This document shows, one piece after another, positions 30,396-38,767 of a stretch of 38,767 bases of DNA (its first letter is position 1; each line of letters starts with the position of its first letter). The notes under the pieces are model-generated. The model ran no database searches. It worked only from the letters and a program-made list of their open reading frames with translations, and had not been told where the DNA came from. Both the position numbers and the translations under genes were made by a program. Origin of the DNA: an uncultured Cryomorphaceae bacterium (lineage in GTDB: Bacteria; Bacteroidota; Bacteroidia; Flavobacteriales; Schleiferiaceae); contig CAJWZE010000011.1 of NCBI GenBank assembly GCA_913049845.1, positions 1-38,767 of the forward strand, written 5' to 3'.

Positions 30396-31666
30396 GCCTG
30401 CTGTTCTTTGAGGTAGTTCAATAAAATTTCACCAAAAGCGCGAATGTCTTCGAAGTTATTGTAGAGAGGAACGGGTGCCATACGAATGACATTGGGTTCA
30501 CGCCAATCGGCAATAACGCCGTGCTCCGTCAGGTAGTCGAACAGCGGTCTTCCGTAGCCGTGAACGAGCAATGAAATTTGTGCGCCACGTTCCTTAACCG
30601 GAGTGATAATTTCGAAATTACTGCACGATTCTTCTGCCACAAACTCTAGTACTTCCTGCAAATAGGCCGTCAATTTTCTGCTTTTATCACGCAAGTTTTC
30701 TACCCCTGCCATATCAAACAAATCCAGGCTCGCACGAAGCGGTGCCATCGCCATTACCGGTGCGTTAGATAGCTGCCAAGCTTCTGCGGTAGGGATAGGC
30801 TTGAAGGTCTCGGGCATTTCGAAACGCGTTTCTTTGTCGTGGCCCCACCATCCTTCGAAACGTGGAATGTCCGCTTTGCCGTGGTGGCGTTCGTGCACAA
30901 AGTACCCGGCGGTTGCACCAGGACCTGAGTTGATATATTTATAGTGGCACCACGCAGCAAAATCCACGTTCCAATCGTGCAATCTGATGTCGATATTTCC
31001 TGCGCCGTGCGCTAAATCCCAACCTACCGTAATACCTTTATCCTGCGCATAAGCTGTGAGGTTTTTCATGTCCATCACTTGGCCGGTGTAGTAATTTACT
31101 CCACCGATCATCATCATAGCGATTTCTTCACCGTGCGCATCAATTGCGGCCCTGAAGTTTTCCTCACGGATGTGGTGTTCACCCTCGCGCGGTCCGACCT
31201 CGATGAGGTGTTTTTGAGGGTCTAGGCCATGGTAGCGCAGTTGTGAGGCCAAGGCATATTGGTCCGACGGGAAGGCTTTGGTTTCACACAAAATCTTGGT
31301 GCGTTTTCCTTCCGGTCGAAAGAAGCTTACCATCAACAAATGCAGGTTGTTGGTCAGCGATCCCATAACCACGACCTCTTCAGGTTTAGCGCCCACAAGT
31401 TTCGACAGACTTTCTGCAAAGAATTCATGGTAAGGCATCCATGGACGGCGGGCATTAAAATGTCCTTCTACGCCCCAGTTTTTCCAATCTTCAAGCTCCT
31501 CATCGAGGTATTTTTCGGCCAATTTTGGCATCAGCCCCAAGCTGTTGCCCGTGAAGTAGAGCGTTTGCTTACCGTCGATCACGGGAAGATGAAATTCATT
31601 GCGGAAATGGGCCAATGTATCTTTGGCATCTAATCCTTGCGCGTGTGCTTTACTGAGTAAATTCAT
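30392..31666 (-). CDS. kynU: Kynureninase
   Basis: A 424-residue PLP enzyme cleaving (3-hydroxy)kynurenine to (3-hydroxy)anthranilate and alanine. Family sequences are LYFTGNSLGLMPK near the start, VVMGSLTNNLHLLM, WDLAHGAGNIDIRLHDW and WCHYKYINSGPGATAGYF, in which Lys243 is the PLP lysine. The ATG at 31666 is taken instead of a TTG three codons upstream. It precedes KMO with an ATGA overlap and follows the UbiA-like gene by about 18 bases. The products feed quinolinate/NAD synthesis or tryptophan catabolism. Confidence 0.96.
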   Translation of the reverse strand: MNLLSKAHAQGLDAKDTLAHFRNEFHLPVIDGKQTLYFTGNSLGLMPKLAEKYLDEELEDWKNWGVEGHFNARRPWMPYHEFFAESLSKLVGAKPEEVVVMGSLTNNLHLLMVSFFRPEGKRTKILCETKAFPSDQYALASQLRYHGLDPQKHLIEVGPREGEHHIREENFRAAIDAHGEEIAMMMIGGVNYYTGQVMDMKNLTAYAQDKGITVGWDLAHGAGNIDIRLHDWNVDFAAWCHYKYINSGPGATAGYFVHERHHGKADIPRFEGWWGHDKETRFEMPETFKPIPTAEAWQLSNAPVMAMAPLRASLDLFDMAGVENLRDKSRKLTAYLQEVLEFVAEESCSNFEIITPVKERGAQISLLVHGYGRPLFDYLTEHGVIADWREPNVIRMAPVPLYNNFEDIRAFGEILLNYLKEQQA

Positions 31667-31684
31667 GGTTGACAAATGGGTGTC

Positions 31685-32533
31685 CTAAAGGTAGGGTAAA
31701 AGCAGTACTAAGCCCAACAGCAGCCAAGGTAGACCTTCAATGAGAAAACTATAGTACAAATCGCCGAGTTCTGTGCGGGCGACGATGATGATCACTGCGA
31801 AAAATGTATAGAGTAGAAATGTAGGGAATAGGGGCAGCCCAAAGGCCAAAACCAGGATGGCGAAGCTTATCCAAATCGCAGTATGAGCAAGGTAAATACT
31901 GTTTTTTGGGCCAAGTAAATGCGGCAATGTCTTTATGCTCTTTGCGTCGAGTTTGACATCCCGTACATCAAAAGGAATGGTAAGTGCCATCGTCCAAAAG
32001 AAGCGCTCGATAAGCCACCAAGTGCCTGGTTTTCCGTTCCAAATGGCCGGTATGAATCCCGTGGTAAATGCCCAAACGAAGGAAATCACGAAGAGCTTTA
32101 AGCCAGGAACGGAACGAAGTCCACCACCTTTATTTTTCATAATCCACGGCAGTGGGTAAAGAAGTGCTACAGCGGCACCAAATACATAATGCAGAAACAG
32201 CCCTAAGGAACCAATTCGAATGAGTTCTATACATGCGAAAGTGGCGCCGCCGAAAATACTTAGCTTGGTAAGGTTGGGCATGCTTTTTCTCCAAGCGGTA
32301 ATTTTTGACGTTTGCTCCGCCTGAGAAGGACCTTTGAAATAGCGCGCAAATCCATATACGACAAGCGTTCCAGCAGCATTCAGTACAGCAAGACTGTCGT
32401 GGTGTGCGGTGATGAGAATTTCAGTGGTTTTGGTCAATGCGTAGACCGCGCCTGCCACCCAAAAATTGGCATATACAAATACCCGCAGGAAACCTGCAAA
32501 ATTGTTTATAAAAACGTTGAAACTTCTTTTCAT
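31685..32533 (-). CDS. UbiA-like polytopic membrane protein, first Asp motif absent
   Basis: A 282-residue protein with about eight hydrophobic segments that resembles UbiA-type prenyltransferases as they occur in Bacteroidota. The second Asp-rich motif is present: FDVRDVKLD (Asp189, Asp192, Asp196), on a loop after a membrane segment. The first motif (NxxxDxxxD), expected near residues 55-70, reads VVYGFARYFKG without Asp. Prenyl transfer is therefore uncertain and it may be a divergent or non-catalytic relative. It is the first gene of a UbiA-like - kynU - kmo unit. One-mismatch box TACTTTTA lies upstream on the minus strand. Confidence 0.7.
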   Translation of the reverse strand: MKRSFNVFINNFAGFLRVFVYANFWVAGAVYALTKTTEILITAHHDSLAVLNAAGTLVVYGFARYFKGPSQAEQTSKITAWRKSMPNLTKLSIFGGATFACIELIRIGSLGLFLHYVFGAAVALLYPLPWIMKNKGGGLRSVPGLKLFVISFVWAFTTGFIPAIWNGKPGTWWLIERFFWTMALTIPFDVRDVKLDAKSIKTLPHLLGPKNSIYLAHTAIWISFAILVLAFGLPLFPTFLLYTFFAVIIIVARTELGDLYYSFLIEGLPWLLLGLVLLLPYL

Positions 32534-32574
32534 TCTTGTGTGTTAAAAGTAGGGTATGTAACCTATGTGTATAG

Positions 32575-32582
32575 TACTTTTG
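32575..32582 (+). promoter_or_regulatory. -7 promoter box of gcvP
   Basis: TACTTTTG is a perfect TAnnTTTG match 22 bases before the ATG at 32605. The leader would be about 15 bases, leaving no room for a glycine riboswitch. Confidence 0.6.
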
Positions 32583-32604
32583 TAGTATTAAAATCAACCC
32601 TTAT

Positions 32605-35484
32605 ATGAAGCGCAATTCATTTGCCTACCGCCACATCGGACCGAAAGCCGTAGACGTTGATCAAATGTTGTCTACCATCCGTGTGGATTCTATCGATACG
32701 CTTATCGACCAAACGGTACCTGCTGCCATTCGAGCAGCCAAGGATTTAGATTTAAGTGAAGCAATGACCGAAGCTGAATTTCGTACCCACATTACAGCGT
32801 TGGGTGAAATGAATTCAGTGTTCAAGACCTACATTGGTATGGGTTACCATCCGACGGTCCTGCCAGGAGTGATTCAAAGAAATATTTTAGAGAATCCAGG
32901 ATGGTACACTGCCTACACGCCTTACCAAGCCGAGATCGCTCAAGGCCGTTTGGAAGCCTTAATGAACTATCAGACTATGGTGGTTGATTTAACAGGCATG
33001 GAGTTGGCAAATGCGTCACTTCTCGACGAAGCGACAGCAGTAGCTGAAGCGATGAGCATGTTCTACGGAGCGATGCCACGTGCGAAGAAAAAAGCAGGTG
33101 CCAACAAATTCTTTGTGGATAATAACACATTCCCACAAAGTATTGCGCTGTTAAAAACGAGAACAGAACCTATCGGGGTTGAGTTAGTTTTCGGTGACTA
33201 TAAATCCTATGAACCTACGGAAGATTTCTTCGGTGCGATGGTTCAGTACCCTAATGCAGCGGGTTCGGTAGAAGATTACCGCGCTTTTGCAGCAGGATGT
33301 AATGTTGCGGGAGTACAGCTTTTAGTGGCGGCAGATTTATTGTCTTTGACATTGCTCACGCCACCGGGTGAATGGGGTGCGGATGCCGTAGTAGGTACAA
33401 CACAGCGCTTCGGTATTCCACTAGGATACGGTGGCCCTCACGCTGCATACTTCGCAACGAAAGAGAGCTACAAGCGTCATATTCCAGGTCGTATAATTGG
33501 TCGAACTATTGATACCGACGGCAATCCTGCATTGCGTATGGCACTGCAGACTCGTGAGCAACACATTAAGCGTGATAAAGCAACATCAAACATCTGTACA
33601 GCACAAGTTTTACTTGCAGTAATGGCAGGAGCATATGGTGTTTACCACGGTCCGGAAGGATTGATGGACATCGCGGAGGCCATTCACCTAAAGACAGCAA
33701 CATTAAATGTTGCATTAAAAGGTATGGGACTCACTCAAAGCAATACATATTTCTTTGATACGCTTAAGATTGGCTTGAATAAAACCGATGCTGCTACATT
33801 AAGAGCATTGGCTGAAGATGCGGAGATTAACTTTAACTATATCGACGCGAAGACCGTTGGCGTTTCATTGAACGAAACCACTACGGATGCCGATGTTGCT
33901 GAAATCATTGCGGTATTTGCCGCGGCCGAGAAAGTTACGGAGATAACAATGGATGAACTTGAAACAGCCGTTCCAACTGATTTGGTTCGTTCTTCGGCGT
34001 TCATGACAAACGAAGTCTTCCACAGCTACCGCAGCGAGACTGATATGATGCGCTACTTGAAGTATCTCGAGCGCAAAGATTTGGCATTGAACCACAGTAT
34101 GATTTCACTGGGTTCTTGTACAATGAAGTTGAATGCTGCATCAGAAATGATCCCACTTTCAAATGCTTCGTGGAACGGACTGCACCCGTTTGTTCCAACT
34201 GCACAAGCAGCAGGGTACATGCAGGTAATCGAAGAGCTTGAAAATGATTTGTCTGAGATTACTGGATTTGCAGCCACTTCATTGCAGCCTAACTCTGGTG
34301 CCCAGGGCGAGTATGCAGGTCTTATGGTCATTCGCGCTTACCACCGCGCAAACGGCGACTACCACAGAAACATTGCACTAATCCCGTCGTCAGCACACGG
34401 TACTAATCCGGCTTCAGCAGTTATGGCTGGGATGAAGGTGGTTGTAGTGGGCTGTGACGAGCACGGAAATATTGATGTAGAGGATTTAAGAGCGAAGGCG
34501 GAGCTGCACAGCGACAACTTGAGCTCTTTGATGATTACATATCCATCGACTCACGGAGTGTTTGAGTCGAGTATTAAGGAAATTACAAGTATCATTCACC
34601 AACACGGCGGCCAAGTATATATGGACGGTGCCAATATGAATGCCCAGGTAGGATTGACTTCTCCAGGGCTTATTGGTGCCGATGTTTGTCACTTGAACTT
34701 GCACAAGACCTTTGCTATTCCTCACGGTGGTGGTGGTCCAGGTATGGGGCCTATTTGTTGTGCCGAGCACCTCGCGCCGTTCCTCCCGAAACACGATGTG
34801 ATCGAAATGGGCGGGGAACAAGGTATTTCGAGCATATCAGCAGCACCTTGGGGTTCTGCATTGATCCTCTTGATTTCTTATGCCTACATCAAGATGTTGG
34901 GTAGTAAAGGTTTGACCGACAGCACAAAATATGCGATCCTCAATGCCAACTACATTAAGGAGCGTTTAGCCGGTTCATTCGATGTGTTGTATACGGGTGA
35001 AAATGGCCGCTGTGCACACGAGATGATCTTAGATTGTCGTCCGTTCAAACGCGATGCAGGTATCGAGGTAACGGATATTGCGAAGCGATTGATGGACTAC
35101 GGTTTCCACGCACCAACAGTAAGTTTCCCAGTGGCAGGTACAGTGATGGTAGAGCCTACAGAAAGTGAAGGTATTGCTGAGCTTGATCGTTTTTGTGATG
35201 CTATGTTGAGCATCCGTGCAGAGATCGCCGAAATTGAAAAAGAAGAGGCGGATGAGGCAAATAATGTAATGAAAAATGCGCCGCACACTCAGCACATGAT
35301 TTGTGGCGATTATTGGGACTTTCCGTATTCACGTTCTAAAGCTGGTTTCCCTCTTCCATTCGTAAGCGATAATAAATTCTGGCCGACTGTACGTCGTGTG
35401 GACGATGCTTATGGCGATCGTAACTTAGTATGCACTTGTGAGCCTATTGAAAGCTATATGGAAGAAGCCGAAGCCGAAGCCTAA
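32605..35484 (+). CDS. gcvP: Glycine dehydrogenase (decarboxylating), GcvP
   Basis: The 959-residue P-protein of the glycine cleavage system. It decarboxylates glycine with PLP and passes aminomethyl to the H-protein lipoyl arm. It is the full-length single-chain type. The N-terminal half begins FAYRHIGPKAVDVDQML and includes MGYHPTVLPGVIQRNILENPGWYTAYTPYQ. The C-terminal half holds NLHKTFAIPHGGGGPG, with Lys701 as PLP lysine (codon 34705-34707). It ends with a Glu/Ala-rich tail. It is monocistronic; gcvT and gcvH are not in the window. Confidence 0.98.
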   Translation: MKRNSFAYRHIGPKAVDVDQMLSTIRVDSIDTLIDQTVPAAIRAAKDLDLSEAMTEAEFRTHITALGEMNSVFKTYIGMGYHPTVLPGVIQRNILENPGWYTAYTPYQAEIAQGRLEALMNYQTMVVDLTGMELANASLLDEATAVAEAMSMFYGAMPRAKKKAGANKFFVDNNTFPQSIALLKTRTEPIGVELVFGDYKSYEPTEDFFGAMVQYPNAAGSVEDYRAFAAGCNVAGVQLLVAADLLSLTLLTPPGEWGADAVVGTTQRFGIPLGYGGPHAAYFATKESYKRHIPGRIIGRTIDTDGNPALRMALQTREQHIKRDKATSNICTAQVLLAVMAGAYGVYHGPEGLMDIAEAIHLKTATLNVALKGMGLTQSNTYFFDTLKIGLNKTDAATLRALAEDAEINFNYIDAKTVGVSLNETTTDADVAEIIAVFAAAEKVTEITMDELETAVPTDLVRSSAFMTNEVFHSYRSETDMMRYLKYLERKDLALNHSMISLGSCTMKLNAASEMIPLSNASWNGLHPFVPTAQAAGYMQVIEELENDLSEITGFAATSLQPNSGAQGEYAGLMVIRAYHRANGDYHRNIALIPSSAHGTNPASAVMAGMKVVVVGCDEHGNIDVEDLRAKAELHSDNLSSLMITYPSTHGVFESSIKEITSIIHQHGGQVYMDGANMNAQVGLTSPGLIGADVCHLNLHKTFAIPHGGGGPGMGPICCAEHLAPFLPKHDVIEMGGEQGISSISAAPWGSALILLISYAYIKMLGSKGLTDSTKYAILNANYIKERLAGSFDVLYTGENGRCAHEMILDCRPFKRDAGIEVTDIAKRLMDYGFHAPTVSFPVAGTVMVEPTESEGIAELDRFCDAMLSIRAEIAEIEKEEADEANNVMKNAPHTQHMICGDYWDFPYSRSKAGFPLPFVSDNKFWPTVRRVDDAYGDRNLVCTCEPIESYMEEAEAEA

Positions 35485-35507
35485 GCCCAACTGGTTCCTA
35501 GCATATA

Positions 35508-35540
35508 AAAACCCAGCGACGCAGCCGCGGGGGTTTGTTT
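35508..35540 (+). terminator. Weak or degenerate terminator after gcvP
   Basis: AAACCC (35508-35513) and GGGTTT (35531-35536) can pair, enclosing a small GCG/CGC stem, followed by GTTTT. The hairpin is imperfect compared with the others in the window but lies at the expected place between convergent genes. Confidence 0.5.
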
Positions 35541-35556
35541 TAAGAGAATTTTGTCC

Positions 35557-36810
35557 TTACGTCTCCGAAATAGCTCTCACGTCAGCACCGGTAGGCTTCT
35601 GGTAGAGTGCTAGATCAAAATGGTCTGTGGCCGCATAGAGGTGGTCAAAAATATCCGACATGATTCCTTCGAATACGGCCCACTCAGTTGTAGCTGTGAA
35701 GCAATATACTTCTACAGGTATACCTTCGGTGGTTGGTTGTAATTGACGCACCATAAGCGTTAGGTCACTATTTATACCACTGTGATTGCTTAGGTAAAAT
35801 TCAATGTATTTTCTGTACAGACCGATATTGGTTTGACGACGTCCATTTAACAGACTTGTGCCTTGAACTTTTTTCTGAGCATTGTTTTTATCGATTTCGC
35901 CCTGGCGCTCATTCATAAAAAAAGCGATCAGATCAACTTCTTTGAGCTCTTCCATAAGTCTTTCATCTAGGTGGCGAATGGAGGTGATATCTATGTGTAT
36001 ATTTCTCTTAATGCGTCGAGCACCACTCTCTGACATTCCACGCCAGTTCACAAAGCTGTCCTGTACAAATGCTGTTGCTGGCACGGTGCTTACCGTTTTG
36101 TCAAAGTTTTTCACCTTAACAGTGGTGAGGTCAATACTCAAAACATCACCGTCCACCCCGTATTTGGAAAAGGTAATCCAATCGCCCACCTTCACCAAGT
36201 CGTACATGTGGATTTGGAAGTTTGCCAAAAGTCCTTTGATACCGTCCTGGAAAATCAGAATAAGGATGGCTGTTGTTCCCGCAAAGGCACCGAGTATTGC
36301 TCCAGCAGAGGTCCCTGTTAAAATAGAAATTAGGGCAATGGCAGCGCCGAAGAAAGCTAGCAAGCGAACCATTTGAGAGATGGTACGAATAGGGGTGTTG
36401 GTGTATTTCTTATTGTAACTGAGCCAATTTTCTAGTGCTCGCAATGTCCGATTAATCACCGTAACAACCAAGATCAGAATGTAGACGATGACCGCCCTTT
36501 CAAAGTAAGGGATTATGCGAGGTACGTCACTTAAGATATAGGTCAGGCTATTAAGGACTATAGCCGCCGGTACTAAATGTGCAAGACCCTTGAAGACTTT
36601 CTGCTCGAAGAAATAATCGTCCCAAGTAGCTTCCGAATGTTTTACTGCAGCATGGATGATGCTTACGAGAACTCGTCGAGATATAAAATCTGCTAATAAT
36701 GAAATAAGGGCTAATAGAACAACATCAATACCGAGGGCAATCCATTCGATATAGCGTTCGTCAACATTTTGGTTAGCAAGCCATTGGCTTGCCCAGTGAA
36801 TTTTTTCCAT
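35557..36810 (-). CDS. YbdG-type mechanosensitive channel (MscS family)
   Basis: A 417-residue member of the longer YbdG branch of MscS channels. About five membrane segments occupy residues 20-190, with the pore-lining stretch AGAILGAFAGTTAILILIFQDGIKGLLANFQIHMYD and the beta domain DLVKVGDWITFSKYGVDGDVLSIDLTTVKVKNFD. The C-terminal domain carries the NWRGMSESGARRIKRNIHIDI pattern of this branch. YbdG in E. coli is a low-activity channel linked to mild osmotic stress. It is the last gene of a TonB receptor - DUF4249 - channel unit; its start overlaps the DUF4249 stop by one base. Confidence 0.93.
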   Translation of the reverse strand: MEKIHWASQWLANQNVDERYIEWIALGIDVVLLALISLLADFISRRVLVSIIHAAVKHSEATWDDYFFEQKVFKGLAHLVPAAIVLNSLTYILSDVPRIIPYFERAVIVYILILVVTVINRTLRALENWLSYNKKYTNTPIRTISQMVRLLAFFGAAIALISILTGTSAGAILGAFAGTTAILILIFQDGIKGLLANFQIHMYDLVKVGDWITFSKYGVDGDVLSIDLTTVKVKNFDKTVSTVPATAFVQDSFVNWRGMSESGARRIKRNIHIDITSIRHLDERLMEELKEVDLIAFFMNERQGEIDKNNAQKKVQGTSLLNGRRQTNIGLYRKYIEFYLSNHSGINSDLTLMVRQLQPTTEGIPVEVYCFTATTEWAVFEGIMSDIFDHLYAATDHFDLALYQKPTGADVRAISET

Positions 36811-37778
36811 TAGAACGGGTGAGACATTTCTACAGTATCAAATCTAACTGAAGTTGCGTAAAAATATCCTAATCCGTAAACGGTTGTATCATCTTGTCTT
36901 CGAATATTACCAATCTGGGGGCTGTAAGGCACGCTAAAAAGGCCACCGCCACCAATATTATTGGCCATAATGTTGAGATAGTCAAACATGCCTGAGCTCA
37001 GCGTTCTTGTTTCGTAAACGATGTTAATCAAGGTATCGCGGTACACAGTGTAAGGTGGGCCGATAAAGTTGAATCGACTGACCTGTGTGCCTTCGATAAA
37101 TTGATCATCGTTGAAAATATTGATTTCTGAGTTCAAGCTCATTTCGGTTTCCTGTGGTTCGAAAGGACCTACCGATCCGTTTGGCGCATAAACTTTGGTC
37201 GTCCAGTAGTTCTTGAACCAATACGCGTTGCCACGACCTTGAGGGTCGTTCCATAGTGCATAAGGGCTGTAGAACGATGAGTCGGCATCGGCATAGAACA
37301 CTGAATCTCCAGTACGGAAGTCCACCCAGCTGCTGTCGTCCTCTAAGATCTGGAACATTGGCGCTAGGAAGCTAAAAGGCTCGTTGGTGCGGTCCGGAGC
37401 ACTCTCCCATAGACCAGTTGCATTATCGTAGCCTTGCGGAACATCGATGAGTATGTGGTAAGAAACCCCTACCTCAGACAGTAGAGTGGTGTCTTCGTAA
37501 CGACCTGGACCAACCTCCGTCAACACGCTGTAAAGACTATCTTCTACATAAACTTCGATTATGGCTCCTTCAATATCGTTTGGCTCCTCAGTAGATAGGT
37601 AAGGCGAGCTAATAGCTAGGCTCACATAGGTACCTGTGCCCTCGACATCAGTTACTGAACCACTAACAGAGATTAACGAAGTGCCGTCGTAAGCATCGGT
37701 CTTTACTTTGTCAGTAACATCTATTTCACAAGACACAAATGCTGTCGCAAAAATTGCCGGGATAATGAGCTTTTTCAT
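36810..37778 (-). CDS. DUF4249 lipoprotein paired with a TonB receptor
   Basis: A 322-residue DUF4249 family protein. The signal peptide ends in AFVSC, giving a lipidated Cys17, followed by EIDVTDKVKTD. The domain starts like the family: LISVSGSVTDVEGTGTYVSLAISSPYL, a beta-rich segment, then EGAIIEVYVEDSLYSVLTEVGPGRYEDTTL. In Bacteroidota such proteins are commonly encoded next to a TonB receptor and may work as its surface or periplasmic partner, though the ligand is unknown. It starts three bases after the receptor's stop and overlaps the channel start by one base. Confidence 0.92.
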   Translation of the reverse strand: MKKLIIPAIFATAFVSCEIDVTDKVKTDAYDGTSLISVSGSVTDVEGTGTYVSLAISSPYLSTEEPNDIEGAIIEVYVEDSLYSVLTEVGPGRYEDTTLLSEVGVSYHILIDVPQGYDNATGLWESAPDRTNEPFSFLAPMFQILEDDSSWVDFRTGDSVFYADADSSFYSPYALWNDPQGRGNAYWFKNYWTTKVYAPNGSVGPFEPQETEMSLNSEINIFNDDQFIEGTQVSRFNFIGPPYTVYRDTLINIVYETRTLSSGMFDYLNIMANNIGGGGLFSVPYSPQIGNIRRQDDTTVYGLGYFYATSVRFDTVEMSHPF

Positions 37779-37781
37779 GAT

Positions 37782-38767
37782 TTAGAAATCTAGGGTGTAG
37801 GTGATGGTTGGGATGGCCGTAGCAAAAATGGAAAGCTGCGTGGCTTTCGTCTGCCCTGTTGGATCGCCATTATCGTCTAATTCTTCTTCAAAAAAGATGC
37901 TAAAGGCGTTTTTACGAGCATACGCATTGTACACACCGAAGTTCCAGCTGCCCTCCCAATTTCTGTTTTTCCTGTTCGGGATTTTTACGTCCATACTCAA
38001 ATCCAAACGGTGGTAGGCAGGCGTTCTGCTATTGTTTCTGCTCAGTGCGAAAGGATAAATTATTCCTTCAAATTCACTGCGCGCTTCAGGGTAAGTGTAC
38101 GGCTTACCTGTTTGGTAAATGAATGAACCAGAGAAGCTGATGTTCGGTTTCCACGCGTAAGCTGCTACAATAGCAATGTCGTGCGGTTTATCCTGAGCGG
38201 CTCTATACCACTGTCCAAGATTGATCCACTCCTCAGGTGTAGCGCCAAGGTCTACCTGAAGTTCAGAACGGCTGTAGGTGTAAGCAATCCAACCTGTCAA
38301 TGCGCCAATCTTTTTATCAAGCTGCATTTCAATACCATAGCTTCGCCCTCTACCTGTCATCAGGTCTACCTCAATATTATCTACTCCGGTAGGTTGTGCG
38401 CCGTTTTTGAAGTCTACGAGGTCACGTAACGTTTTGTAGTAAGTCTCAACGCTCAATTGCCATTCTCCATTGGCGAAGTTTCGGTTCCAACCCAGTGCCA
38501 CTTGATCGGCAGTTCCGGGTTTAATGAATCGACCTGCAGGTCTCCATGTATCAATCGGAAGGGAAGAGGTGGTGTTGGAAATTAGGTGAATGTATTGACG
38601 CGTCTTGTTGTAGCTCGCTTTGATGGCTGAATTCTCCGTCGTTTTAAAATTAATCCCAAGGCGCGGCTCAATACCTTGGAGGCCGTCGTACCCCTCAATG
38701 AGCTCACCTCTCGCATAAGAGGTAGTATCCACGATGAGATCATTACGTACTGTTCCGTTCGCCGTAG
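37782..38767 (-). CDS. TonB-dependent receptor, C-terminal part (cut by window end)
   Basis: The frame is open to the last base of the window, so only the C-terminal 327 residues or so of the receptor are seen; an internal GTG at 38732 is not the start. Barrel strands are evident: PRLGINFKTTENSAIKASYNKTRQYIHLIS, WQLSVETYYKTLRDLVDF, GWIAYTYSRSEL, ISFSGSFIYQTGKPYTYP. It ends TITYTLDF with the terminal Phe. The pattern RLDLSMDVKIPNRKNRNWEGSWNFGVYNAYARKNAFSIFF-like is usual in Bacteroidota receptors that pair with DUF4249. Ligand unknown. Confidence 0.94.
   Translation of the reverse strand, partial: TANGTVRNDLIVDTTSYARGELIEGYDGLQGIEPRLGINFKTTENSAIKASYNKTRQYIHLISNTTSSLPIDTWRPAGRFIKPGTADQVALGWNRNFANGEWQLSVETYYKTLRDLVDFKNGAQPTGVDNIEVDLMTGRGRSYGIEMQLDKKIGALTGWIAYTYSRSELQVDLGATPEEWINLGQWYRAAQDKPHDIAIVAAYAWKPNISFSGSFIYQTGKPYTYPEARSEFEGIIYPFALSRNNSRTPAYHRLDLSMDVKIPNRKNRNWEGSWNFGVYNAYARKNAFSIFFEEELDDNGDPTGQTKATQLSIFATAIPTITYTLDF

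Noticed and set aside
32534-32604. Glycine riboswitch before gcvP
   Set aside because: The -7 box leaves a leader of about 15 bases and the conserved aptamer blocks are absent.
1-38767. Mobile elements, CRISPR arrays, tRNA or rRNA genes
   Set aside because: No transposase or integrase frame, no regularly spaced repeats, and no tRNA cloverleaf or rRNA segment was recognised.

Overview
The window looks like chromosomal DNA of a Bacteroidota member, most likely a marine Flavobacteriales-type organism. The grounds are: promoters with the TAnnTTTG -7 box (eight or more, several very close to start codons); a TonB-dependent receptor paired with a DUF4249 lipoprotein; DUF3109 and DUF5522 proteins; a DnaG with an eroded zinc site; and the gene order MerR - M23 peptidase - alaS. 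Genes are densely packed on both strands, and convergent pairs often share one bidirectional hairpin terminator. I see no tRNA, rRNA, CRISPR array, insertion sequence or prophage.

Layout. 1-3.2 kb: end of a C-terminal processing protease, an acidic lipoprotein, glycyl-tRNA synthetase and a MarC protein. 3.2-7.7 kb: a DUF3109 protein and the class I ribonucleotide reductase operon nrdB-nrdA. 7.7-10.6 kb: a tiny membrane protein, then djlA-like - polyprenyl synthase - mscS. 10.6-15.7 kb: dnaG, converging on a NadR-like P-loop protein and a fused phosphopantetheinyl transferase/GNAT protein, then ahcY. 15.7-18.1 kb: accessory stretch with an envelope protein, a decayed-looking segment, an unannotated 40-residue gene and a glucosaminidase/LysM protein. 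18.1-20.5 kb: TPP riboswitch and a TonB receptor, probably for thiamin uptake. 20.5-26 kb: MerR, M23, alaS, an outer-membrane protein and an OmpH/Skp-like protein. 26-32.5 kb: histidine and tryptophan catabolism (hutU with a DUF5522 gene; KMO and kynureninase with a UbiA-like protein) and a PLP deaminase-like gene. 32.6-38.8 kb: gcvP, then a minus-strand operon of TonB receptor (cut by the window edge), DUF4249 lipoprotein and YbdG-type mechanosensitive channel.

Most striking observation: a small minus-strand gene (16640-16762), too short for usual gene calling, encodes a 40-residue protein whose last 14 residues nearly copy the redox-active C-terminal tail of the NrdA in this same window (ACSIDNPECEACGS against [15 protein letters not shown]). 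The codons differ at most shared residues, so it is not a recent DNA copy. It has its own terminator, and an 11-base motif (TTGTTAATAAC) lies upstream of both it and nrdB. This suggests a trans-acting free RNR tail peptide that may be co-regulated with the reductase. Other points of interest are the DnaG zinc-site loss, the PPTase-GNAT fusion, the DUF5522-hutU-ompH operon with 1-base spacers, and a possible alternative pairing that could operate the TPP riboswitch.
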